Assembly: GCA_032358255.1 (NCBI GenBank)
Contig: JAULBX010025187.1
Coordinates: 1-64,000, forward strand
DNA from: Heterotrichella gracilis
Lineage: Eukaryota; Sar; Xanthophyceae; Tribonematales; Xanthonemataceae
Reading direction: 5' to 3'
DNA length: 64,000 nucleotides
Shown here: positions 12,020 to 22,500 of the stretch, piece by piece
Layout: the number at the start of each line of letters is the position of its first letter
How positions within the stretch are numbered: the first letter of the stretch is position 1
Made by a program: the position numbers and the translations under genes
Notes under the pieces: model-generated
The model's database searches: none
What the model saw: only the letters and a program-made list of their open reading frames with translations
Told to the model about the DNA's origin: nothing

Positions 12020-14785
12020 ATGAACTCCAACAACCAAGGGCAGCCCTTGCACAGCAAACGCAAGGAACCAGACGGGTAGGGCTACTCCGCATACCTCAGG
12101 ACCAAGCCACGACTTTTCTAAGCCACTCATTTCTCACTTGGTCGTATTGTGACCTTTCTCTTGCATGCAGTGGTAGTCAGGCCAACAAGTCAGGCAGCAG
12201 TGCTCCTCAGCCATCCCGGCCCCGGATACAGATACCCTCTTTCTCAGAGGTGAGCCCGTGGGTTTAAAAAGCAACCATGTTAGTATTGAGCTCTAGCATG
12301 TGCGTGAACATCGGTAGGAGGTGCACTCTTTCTGTGGCTGGATTGGGATGTACACTGCTAGCACTTGGGAGCTCTGTGCTATTTGCCTATTTGTCTGTTA
12401 TTTGGCCTTTTTGACCCGGGTGGGAGGAGCTCCCGGGGCTAGCTACGGCGCTGCCCTCGATACTCATCTATCTATCTATCTCTTGGGTCCACCAACCCCC
12501 AGCCTACCCTAAAAGAGACCCTAAAACCCTGAACCCTAAACTGGGATGTATATTGGGAGCACCATCAACAACTCCCCAGCAGGGTGGCAAAGGGACACAC
12601 AGTCACATTTCATATAATTGGCTGCCGCAGGTCCAAGCAGCGCAGCGGCCCACTCAGGCCCCTCTGCTGTTCAACCCTGGCAGCAGCAACACGGCAACAA
12701 ACCCCGCACACCCTGCACAGCCCGCTGCTCCTGCTCCTCATGACTACCGGTACGCCTCACACAGTTCTGGGCCACACGTATACCACTGCCCCCCTGTCAC
12801 TGGTGTCCCATTTCAAAAACTATGCCGATTTCGTGTAGGTCACCACCGCCAGCAGTGCACCCTGCTACCCACTCGCTTGCCCACCCATACCCAGCCGCCC
12901 ACCGTGATGCCCACCCTCCCTCCAGCCACGCAGCCCCTGCGCAAATGGGCCCGCCACAAGGGGTCTCAAGAGGTAGTCATCCGGGACAAGGTACCTGCTT
13001 GGGTGCCCATATCCATCCATTGTCCTGTCCCAGCAATGGTTCATTCCTTTCTGCACTCCTTTCTGGGAAACAGATCCCTTTTACTTTGTACATGCACCAT
13101 CTGATGCCTTACCATCAGCTAAACCCTAAAGCCTAAAAGTAAAAAATCCTGCAGCTAAGTACTCACATGCCTACTGCGTGATGCCCGCAGGCCCGTCGGT
13201 CTCCCCTGTGGTCGACAATCGTGCAATCGCTCCTCTTGCGGCCGCCGGGCCCCCCGCCATGCCCTCCAACCCGCCGCTCAATGCAATTGTTGTGAGCCGG
13301 CGCCAGGAAGGTAACCCCGTGCTGCAGCACATCCGCAATGTGCGGTGGCAGTACGGGGACATTGTGCCAGACTATCAGGTTGGCACCAATGCATGCGTGC
13401 TGTTTCTCAGCCTGAGGTACGTGTGCACTAAAACCCTACACCCCAAACCCTAAGCAGCGCTGTGGCACACTTAGGTGTCGAACTTGAACATTTCTGGTAA
13501 AAATGCGTTTAAAACTTGTTGCAATAGGAGCAAAAGGTCCATGTGCAGTCTGCAACATGCTGTACTGATGAGCATGGCTGGGGCTCAGTATGCACCAAAA
13601 CGTCCTGCATGGTTGACTTAACCTGAGAGAGAGCATGCCTCGCCCATTTTCGACTGTCGCAGCAATGGCCAGCCAATCTCATATGTATTCAGGACCCAGC
13701 TGATGGATTGGAATTAATGTTGTTTCTCATTTCTTTCTGCTTTCTGCCTGATTGGCGCAGGTTCCATTTGCTGAAACCCCAGTACATCCACCACCGCATC
13801 AAAGAGCTGCAGCGCAGCTTCCGCACACGCATCATCCTGTGCCATGTGGACGTGGAGGACGTTGTGGAACCGCTGGGCCAAGTCATCAAGGCGGCAATCT
13901 ACAATGATTGCACGCTGCTATGTGCCTGGAGCCTGCTGGTAACCCCTGCCAATTGCTTGAACTCATACCTCCCAATCGTACCAATGATATCACTATACAC
14001 AGACCCTCACAGACAGGGTGCATTGCACTCGCTACATGACACTTTGATAGCGTTGCTACAGTTAATATAATTTAACGCACTGGCGCGCATTGCTCATCCT
14101 TCACTGATGTTTTCAAACATGGCAAGTTGTTATCCTTGCATTTGCACCGTCACTGGTGATGGTGACACATGGTTTTCCCACGGTGCCGTAGGAATGCGCG
14201 CGCTATCTGGAGACCTTCAAAGCCTACGAGAACAAGCCTGCAGACAGCATCCAGGAGCGCATCGAGCACGACTTCCAGTCGCGATGGAACGCAGCATTCA
14301 CTAGCGTGCGCGGCGTGAACAAGACCGACGCCCACACCCTAGGGGAGCGGTTCAAGTCCGCCGCGAACGTGATCAACGCCAGCATGGACGATCTGGCAAA
14401 GTGCCCCGGCCTGGGACCCACCAAGATCAAGCGCCTGTTTGACACTTTCAACGAACCCTTCAGGAAAACCCTAGTTCCCCGCAGCCTGGCGATTGCAGCA
14501 CCCACAGCTGCTGCAGTGGTTGGAGGCAACGCCGTGCCCGCCATTGGGAATACAGCAGGGGCCAGCGGGAGTGCTGTGGATACGCGGATCGGCAATGCGG
14601 GAGGCGGGGCAGCGAATGCAGTGGTGCCAATCAAAAGCGAGGGTGGGTCTGCTGAGCCTGATGCAGCAGCTGAAGGCGAATCAGGCGATGAGGTAGCGTT
14701 TGACATGCATCTGGACCTAGACATGGGTGTCCATGAGCTGTATGATGATGGCACTGAAGACGAGGATGATGATGATTTCCAATGA
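12020..14785 (+). CDS. ERCC1: DNA excision repair protein ERCC1/RAD10
   Basis: Non-catalytic partner of the XPF/RAD1 nuclease that cuts 5' of lesions in nucleotide excision repair and acts in crosslink repair; nuclear. Seven exons, 12020-12075, 12171-12249, 12631-12749, 12839-12972, 13191-13416, 13761-13938 and 14192-14785, join in frame to 461 residues. The first 160 residues are low-complexity, rich in Pro, Ala, Ser and His. The central XPF-like domain without nuclease motif starts at about residue 165 with [20 protein letters not shown] and includes [11 protein letters not shown] and [13 protein letters not shown]-terminal tandem helix-hairpin-helix follows at about 300-360 ([27 protein letters not shown]). 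A Gly/Ala-rich tail ends in an acidic stretch of Asp and Glu, an addition compared with animal ERCC1. The ATG at 12020 gives the only open first exon. Confidence 0.94.
12511..13452 (+). repeat. Telomere-like CCCTAAA tracts in ERCC1 introns
   Basis: CCCTAAA-type runs occur in intron 2 (about 12511-12541), intron 4 (about 13117-13137) and at the start of intron 5 (about 13430-13452, within 40 bases of the exon 5 donor). A CTAT microsatellite lies at about 12468-12482. The tracts are degenerate, with two to four units each. Confidence 0.8.
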
Positions 14786-15219
14786 CGTTTACAGCTGACG
14801 ATGACCATGTTATTATCAGGAGTCCTTCAGAAGTTGACCCAGTTTCTGGAACATGCAGTGTATGTGCATGCCACCAGGGTTGGTGATACATTGGATTGCT
14901 GTTCAAATTGCCCGGCCAGCCCATCAGCTGCAATCATGCAACCATTGACCACAAATGTTTGGAACAGCGACTGATGCACAGTGATAAAACAGTGTATTTA
15001 TAGGTCCAGACGCCCTCTACACAATCATATAGTTATAGCAAACTCGCCAACTTGAAGTCAGCTGTCAGCAACGTAATAGACTCATCAGCGAACACATACA
15101 TGTACAATACGGTGTATAATGTGCAAATCACCTCCCAAACTATTGGCAACAGGCTATTGAACATTATCGTGATTTCATTCTACTTTCTATGCAAGCCTCT
15201 TTTCCAAGCTGGCCGCTAT
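14786..15219. other. Intergenic region between convergent ERCC1 and hydrolase genes
   Basis: Holds the two 3' UTRs. No further gene is seen. Confidence 0.6.
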
Positions 15220-16511
15220 CTAACTGTTCTGCACAATGAACTCCACGACGCACTCCACCATCTCCCGCGCCGCGCTGGGAGCTGTGTAAAAGTGATCACC
15301 ACCTGGCACAATATGCAGGGTGTGGTTGGGGATGTACTTGTGGAACTGGTGTGCATCCCCCACTGGGATCAGGGGGTCGACCTGACCATGCACAGTCAGC
15401 ACCTTGCAGCTGGCGGGCACTGCGCGTGCCACCGCCTGCATGTCCACATTCACTCGGGAAGCAAGGTCCTGCAGGGGCCACTTTGTGGGTCAATGCATGC
15501 ACAGTGGGACACGCACACAAAAAGGCAGCAATTTTATTCAATTAAACCATGGGGTGGCGTGTCTACCCAGCCCTAGCTACTAGTAAGTTGTAAGATTCTC
15601 CGCCACGGCATTAATTTTCTTCGTTGCTTCACGCACGGAATCCTAATATTATTCGAGCAGTATAGCATATATGCATGTTGAGTTGTGTTGATGCACCGGT
15701 AATACATCAAAATCCAATACCACAATGCCGATGCGGGTTGCCACATTGCGGGGGCCCTGGCTGTTTGAATATCCCAGCGCCACAGACCAAACCATTCATG
15801 CAATTACCGTGCCACCCACCTCCTCGGTGAGAATCCACGAAAACCCAGTGCCCATCTCCACAGCCCCACCTGGCAGCTGCACCCACTTGCCACTGGTGAT
15901 CTCAACTTGCCCATCCCGCTGCAGCTTGTGTCTCACATGCTGTGGGTAATGTTGGTGCATGCCTTCTGCGCAGTGGAAGCGCCCTGACAGGTTCACAGCT
16001 ACAGGGAGGTTTGAACCATGCCGGGCAGCGTACATGACGACCTCAGTACCTCCCCTGCTGTGCCCAACAATAGCCACTACCCTCTTGCCTTTGGACTCGA
16101 CCCACTTGATGGCGCTGCTGAGGTCATCTATCTGCAGAATCACACAAGCAGTGGTGATTGTGGGATATCTAATATTAATTCCGATTTACGTCAGGTTTTG
16201 TGTAACCACCCTGGCTGTCTTGCAAGAGGTTTCAAACCAGGGGAGACATGCCAGGGCATGGCTATTACCTCTTCATCCCAGTTGGCATATTTGAAAGTTC
16301 CTTGGGAGTCCCCATTTCCACGAAAATCAAACCTAAAGCTTGCAATCCCCCTGGTTTGCAGAGCTTGTGCCAGAGCAGGGAAGTGGCAGAGGTCTCGATT
16401 GGAGGCATACCCATGCACAAGAATACAGGCTTTGTTTGAATCACAAGGTACCCAAGTGCCCACAAGGGTTTGGGCTGAACTGTTGCTGAACCGGTGGGTT
16501 GAGCTGCTCAT
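15220..16511 (-). CDS. Alpha/beta hydrolase fold protein
   Basis: Predicted serine hydrolase of unknown substrate. Three exons, 16269-16511, 15820-16131 and 15220-15468, join in phase 0 to 267 residues, a normal length for the fold. The oxyanion region reads ILVHGYASNRD, followed by FRFDFRGNGDSQG. The nucleophile elbow is GHSRGG with Ser about 106. The likely acid is the Asp in GQVDPLIP (about 216) and the likely base the His in GGDHFY (about 244), so the catalytic triad is complete. The layout (HGxxS, RGxGxS, GHSxGG) is like the plant and bacterial carboxylesterase or lipase-like hydrolases that lack a targeting peptide. The ATG at 16511 follows directly after an AG, so an additional upstream exon is possible; a frame at 16615-16733 could be part of it but was not joined convincingly. 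Confidence 0.85.
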
Positions 16512-17246
16512 TGCCTACTTATATCCCCACACACCCCAGGCCATCACAAGGTGCAGAGGGGAATGTGGCACGGCATGGCATGGGACTGTGATCACCCACA
16601 GCCGAATCAGTGCACTCTGCCAGTGCTTGGGGATGTGGGTTCTTTCAGAGCCAGACTGATGAACTTTCAGCAGTGATAGCATTTTGTCTTCCTCTGAGGT
16701 GGGGGTGTCACCCAGCTGCTGCCCTAACTTCAACTAGGGCCCACCACACCCCGCGCCTGGCGTTCCCGCCATTTTGTGCGCGTGCCAGGCGTGTGCCGGC
16801 CTTGCTGTAACACACGACACTCTGGACTTCAGGAGCCACGCAACAGGTATACCAGACGCCTGCCACAGGCTGCAGGCACCGCCCTGCTGGTGGAACAGCA
16901 GCCTGAGATGCATATATCGCAGCGGTTCGTGCGCCAAGGTAGTTTCTGCCTGTGCGTGAATCGGCGAGCCGCGCTGCGCTGCCCTTGGACCACAGCCCTC
17001 GCGGGACTTTGACAGCACCACCGCACGGTTTGCAGGCAACTGTTCGCAATTGGCACGGCACGCACTCTTGGGCTCACCTCGGTGATTTATTAAACCATTG
17101 CCTACTACACTACCAACCGCCAGACGATAAACAGAGGGCACCTCGTTGTATGGCCACCCACATCGCTCGGTCTTGTTTGGACTTCTGGCGCTGAGGCGAC
17201 CAGTGCGTGGCTGCCCTTCCTTTCTGCCAGTGGAGCGCGCGTCAAG
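16512..17246. promoter_or_regulatory. Shared upstream region of the hydrolase and the plastid protein
   Basis: About 730 bases between divergent start codons. Frames of 60-135 residues exist on both strands, but none has recognisable domains or well-supported splice joins. GC-rich from 16740 to 17240. A missing first exon of the hydrolase could lie here. Confidence 0.45.
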
Positions 17247-18500
17247 ATGGCACTCTCTGCTCTATCTCAAGGGCAGGCGTCCTGCAGTGGACGGTCCTTG
17301 TGCTCTTCGCAACCACCTCGGGCCTCGCCTATGCCATCTGCCGTACGCTCAGGCAGTATGACTGGTCAGGTGCTGCCATGCACGCGCCCACCGCCTGCCA
17401 GGCGACAAAACAGGTACGGATTGGACTCGGCCGCCACTTTGAAAAGGGAGCGTGTGGTGCAGTTTTGACTGCTGGAACGCCAGACACCCAGGACACGCCA
17501 AGGTCATAGGGCCTTCCATGGCCATGGCTGTGGACCTAGGGTGTTAAGAGTGCAGCGAAGCCCTTAAAAGCCGTGATCCTTTGGCCTGTATTGGAATTTT
17601 GGTTGGGTACTTGCTGAGCCATGCCACACACCTCTGCACTTTGAGGCACACAGCCTTGATCCACCGCTGATTATTTGAATTGCAGGTCAACCACCACATG
17701 CAGCGCCGCAACCCTGCAGCTGCCCGCCCTGTCCACCTACCAGCTGGTGCGCTACAAGCCGGACATCTTGCGGCTGTTTGAGGCCTGCGTGCAAGACGTG
17801 GTGCGCCACATCGACGGTGCCCCCTTCCTGCACATGCTGTGCTCCTCCGATGGCATGCCGTGCTTCACCCGCATGGCTGTTCCAGCTGTGGCACAGGTAA
17901 CAGCACTTCTCATTTCCAGAGTATTGTTCTCGTTTTGGTCTACTGTGCCTATTCACCCCGTTCACCTCTCACCCTTCATTCGTGCCTTTCAAATTTTTGC
18001 ATCTTTTTGAACCGTTGCTGATGCCATTTCCCCCCGCGCAGAACTGGGACATGCTGAGGGGCGCGGTGGCGCAGCACCAACCAGAGCTGCTGTGCCTGGT
18101 GCACCAGGTCCAAGCCAGCGCTCACGGGCTGAGCTGCCCCTACCAGGCCGCGTGCACCAGCGAGTGCGCAGGGACCTCGCAGCCGTGCCCGAGGACAGTG
18201 GACTTGGGCAGTGCAGGCAGCCTGATGGAGGGCAGGCTTGGCGATGGGTGCTGTGATGGTGAAAGCTCCCATCACCAACACAGCCACAGCCACAGCTCTG
18301 GAGCCCACAGGATGGAGGACATCCAGTACTGGGGGCTCATCGTGCAGTCCAGGCATGCCAGCACGGCTGAGGGGTGCTACGTCTTGAAAACAGTGCGCGG
18401 GAAAGATGCAGCAGGGTGCCAGTGCACGCACTACTCGCTCACCAAGGTGTGCCAAGGGGAGGGGATTCACTTCCAGCTGACAAGCTCCTGGCTAGCATAG
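17247..18500 (+). CDS. Predicted plastid-targeted protein of unknown function
   Basis: Three exons, 17247-17413, 17686-17896 and 18042-18500, give 278 residues. The ATG at 17247 sits in a good context (AAGATGGC) and opens a Ser/Arg-rich, acid-poor leader of about 55 residues (MALSALSQGQASCSGRS...), typical of a chloroplast transit peptide. The mature part begins with YQLVRYKPDILRLFEACVQD and contains FLHMLCSSDG. The C-terminal domain holds CYVLKTVRG, a CQCTHYSLTKVCQG cysteine motif and a final LTSSWLA. A His/Ser-rich linker (HHQHSHSHSSGAH) separates the halves. The cysteine motif resembles a conserved plant plastid protein of unknown function that I remember only loosely, so no name is given. 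It is divergent from the hydrolase. Confidence 0.78.
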
Positions 18501-19523
18501 GCAGTAGGATCCAGTGTTGTGCAAAACCACCACAGTTTTCGAATCCACGCAGTCTGTCACGCTGGGAGGTGGTCAACTGGGTTGCACATGATATACACAA
18601 CCGTTCTATATGGTCGTATCGACTGTTGCCCTGCAAATGAATCTGGATACAAATAGTAGCCGTTGTACAGATAGTAGCTGTTTTGGGACAGAGGGATTTT
18701 GTGTTCTGTATTACAACATACATCATATTGTTGGATTTTTCGTCAATCCTCTTGAGGGGATTGCTTGCCTAGAGTACTTCATAAATAGGCCGTCAATGCT
18801 TAATTGTATTTTATCCTTAGGGGGAAGAATGGGATTAATTTCAGAGGCTGTGGCGCAGCTGTTGCAACAGCAGGGAGTATAGGTCAAATAGTTCAGCGCT
18901 CGTCACTAACGCATGCAACAACAAATTAAGTTTTTTGCTGTTTGCTAAGTGTGGTACCTGCACAAGCAGGAAACAAACAGACACTGCCAGGCTGTCTGTA
19001 GAACAGGTCAAGGCTCTTGGCTCTGAAATCTTGTAGATGGAGATTATTTACACCGCGGTCTCGCGAGTCTCAAAATGTGTAACATTACCTGACTGGCAAT
19101 ATCACTATGACCAGACAACAACCAGCAAGTATGCACTGGCTAGCTGGCCTGAGGCCACCAATTCTTGCAATATGTTACACGTATGCAGCCAACACCCTGC
19201 GACTTCCAAACTGAGAAGGAAGAAAGGAAGGCCCGGGTCGCACAAAGGCGGAGTTAGGGAGCCACTGGCTCACACCAGGGCACCACATTGAATGGAACAT
19301 TCCCAGTGTTACTTGACCAGTCAAGCGAGGAGCGTCAAGGTTGTGGCATACTGCAATCATCATGCACTTTTGCACGGGGCAAGTTGCCCCCCATCCCCTT
19401 GGCAATGGCAATCCTCACAGGCAGAGTGAAAAGGCAGCAATATTACGTCAATTGTTCATGGTTGGTGCAAGCTGACTTGCCAAGTCCCTACATATACATA
19501 TGCAATGTCATTGCAAAACATTC
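18501..19523. other. Intergenic region between convergent genes
   Basis: About 1 kb between the plastid-protein stop and the GBP-like stop, lower in GC than its flanks. No supported gene is seen; the few open frames are under 90 codons without recognisable motifs. Confidence 0.55.
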
Positions 19524-22500
19524 TCACAAGGCAGTAGTCATGAGTCTGACCCAATCGCCCTTCTTTGCCTTCTTGTTCTGCGACATCTCCCAAGCTTTGT
19601 CCTCGTGCCCATTCTCCATCAGCCACTGCTTGATCTGTTGGATGGTCATGCTCTGCGGTTGCACACCCTCGGGGGTTTGCTGGAACTGTTCCGGTGCTTC
19701 AACAAAGTCGTCCATGGGCACATCGCCTGCACACATAGAGGGCGTCACACACCTGCTGTAGGGTCATTCTCCCACAGAACGCACGACAGCTGCATCAGCA
19801 CACAATGCATATGGCACCTTGCCACACACCTTGCACAATATGGCCACATATTGCACATGCAGTGTAAGGGGGAAAACCTTCAACAGCGCCCGCAAATGGC
19901 CATCTACATTGTACCCATCCCTACATATCCGTTTGCACCGCATCATGCCACCTGACCGTACCTGCAGCATCCGCTGGCTGTGAGCTCCCGCGTGACCTGT
20001 TCAGGTTTGCCCTTGCCTCCGCCTCCATCTCCTTGAGCCGCCGGTCAAACTCAAGCTTGCGCGCCTCGTCGCCAGCCTGCATGGCCTGCACGCCAGAAAC
20101 ACAGTCAGCTTGCGATATTACTTACAAAATCCCTGCATTTACCGACAAATTGCTTGCGCGCCTCGTCACCAGCCTGCATGGCCTGCACGCCAGAAATGCA
20201 ACACAGCTTGTCAGTTGGTTGAAATGGTGCAAACTTCACGATTTTCAATCCCAGACCACTGACCACTCGGCAAGCTAGATGTAGGCTTAAAACAATCTTG
20301 ATTGTATTTTTAAGTAGCCGTTGACTGCTATTTTCCATTTTTCTCAACGATTTATCATTTAAATCCCAGGTCACTGACCTGCAGGCGGGCTTCAGCGGCA
20401 GCAGCACGGTCCTGAGCGGCAACCAGCGCGGCCTGCGTGCTCTCCTTCTCCCGCAATGCCTGCGCCTTGTCAGCGTTGGCCTGCTCGCAGCGCTGGATCC
20501 ACTGCTGGGAGTCGCTGGAGGCACTGGTGGCTTGCCTGGGGAAGAAAGGGGTTTTATAATCTCACATAATACAACTTCCAACCCTACTTTCAGGCCATGA
20601 ACTTCCTCAAGGGCGGGCCTTGAAGAGATGGGTGGCATACAGCTACGGCTCCACTGATTGTTACGGCACTACTAGTTCATGGCAGTAATCCATACACCAG
20701 TGATCGTGCTTTCACTCATGGATGGAAAGGAATGCCACAAGTGTGATTTGGTTGTCATAGGTAAATGGGCAACCCATCCGCTTATGGGCACTTGCTCATC
20801 AGGGCACTTTGCTGATAACCATTGCATGGCAAATCCGACAGTGATTGTCATTATAAGCAGTGCATCATGTGCCTGCGGCCAAATTTTGACACCTCACCTG
20901 TGCAGCGATTCGAGCTCTGTCTTTGCCACAGCCAGCTGGTGCTGGGTCTGCGTGAGCTGGGTGTTGGCGGCCTGCAGCTGGCTCTCCAGGCCCAGTATGG
21001 CCGCTGCATGCGTGGCCTTGAGGGCATTGGTCGAGGTGCTGCTTTGGGACTTGAGCGCCGCAATCTCAGCATCCTACAATGACCCAAAATGAAAAGGAAC
21101 ATTAGTGAACATGGGGTTTCAGTCGAAATGGTAACCATACAGATTGTTCTTTTGCTAAGCGCCATTACACGGAGTGCCACCAGCAACCATATGGGCGCTG
21201 TGCGCCTGCAGGGTATAGTTGTGTTATGCAGATGAACTTCCTGCACACCTTTCCAATTGTCCAGAAATCAGCACCCTGTGTGAAGGGTGCCAAAATGAAA
21301 CGGCAAGGGGCATATAAATCAACCCCAAGGTTGTAATCCCCTGCTTTGTATGTGCGAATCCCAGCACCACCCAGCACACCTTGAGCTGGAGCTGGCGCGC
21401 TGCGGCTGACTGTGATGAAGCGGCTGCATCCTTTGCTGCCCGCTCAGACGCCAGCGACTGCCGCAGCGCCTCACTCTCGGCCTCCACAGTAGCGCACCGC
21501 ACCTCCAGCTGCTTCACCACACCCTCCAGCTGTGCGGCTCTCTGCACCGCCTGTGCAGCAGAACGATGCGCGGTTTAAAATCAAAAGCGGACAAATGCAC
21601 AAGACCCACGAGGTTGATCCCCGCCACAAATGGGATTGCTACCTGCTGTCCAGCCAACATTGCACATCTGTTCCATGTTATGCTGAGCAAGGGTGCCAAG
21701 ATTATAAAGCAAGGCGCCGGTCCAGATTTTAACACGGTGCAGCATGGGATTCCCAACGCTGCGGTACCTGCTGCTGCGACAGCACAGCCTTGCCGTGCGC
21801 CTGCTGGAGCTCCGCCTGCAGCTTGGCGGCCTGCGCCTCCGCCTGGAGCGTGGCTGTGCGCGCCTGCTCCTCCCGCTGCTGCGCCTCTCGCACCCGGTTG
21901 GCCTGCGCCTGCTCGGCGCGCTTGGTGAGGTCATGCAGGACGCCGCTGAAGGTTGCGCGCATGAACTCCGCATGGCGCTGCCACTTGGTGGGTCCCACCG
22001 CCTCGGTGGAGTCCCTATAGAAAATGTCATTAAAACAAAGAATAAAATACATTTGCTTACAAACATGTCACGATGTCAGTGTAGGTCCACTTTCGATTAT
22101 CATCTGCGAGTGTCAAGGGTAAGCTCGGACTCCGAGTCGGAGGGTTCCCTCACTGCCAAGCCCCTTACGACCGCAATGCACAATGACAACGCATTTCTGG
22201 TTTTAAGGTTTGGCGCATGCAGACGGGTACATGCCTCTAATGGCACCATACCTGTAAGCCTTCTCAAAGGCAGCTACCTCCCGCTGCACATCTTCAATGG
22301 TTGTCCCCTCCCGGCGTGCCATCTGCAGCCCACACCACTGTCATGTCAATTCCATTGCACTTAATTCACATCAACATGTTCCACATCAGTCCGCAATGTC
22401 CACGCAACGCAGTCACCAGCTGCCTTGATGTTTTTTAAAAGCAACTCAATAATTGCTTTTTTAACTTGTAACCTGATATATCCTTCTACGCAACGCAGCG

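Noticed and set aside
12468-12482. CTAT microsatellite in ERCC1 intron 2 as a functional element
   Set aside because: Three to four units only; ordinary simple sequence.
16734-17141. 135-codon minus-strand frame as an N-terminal exon of the hydrolase
   Set aside because: Low-complexity composition, no convincing donor into the hydrolase exon at 16511, and the hydrolase is already complete in fold.
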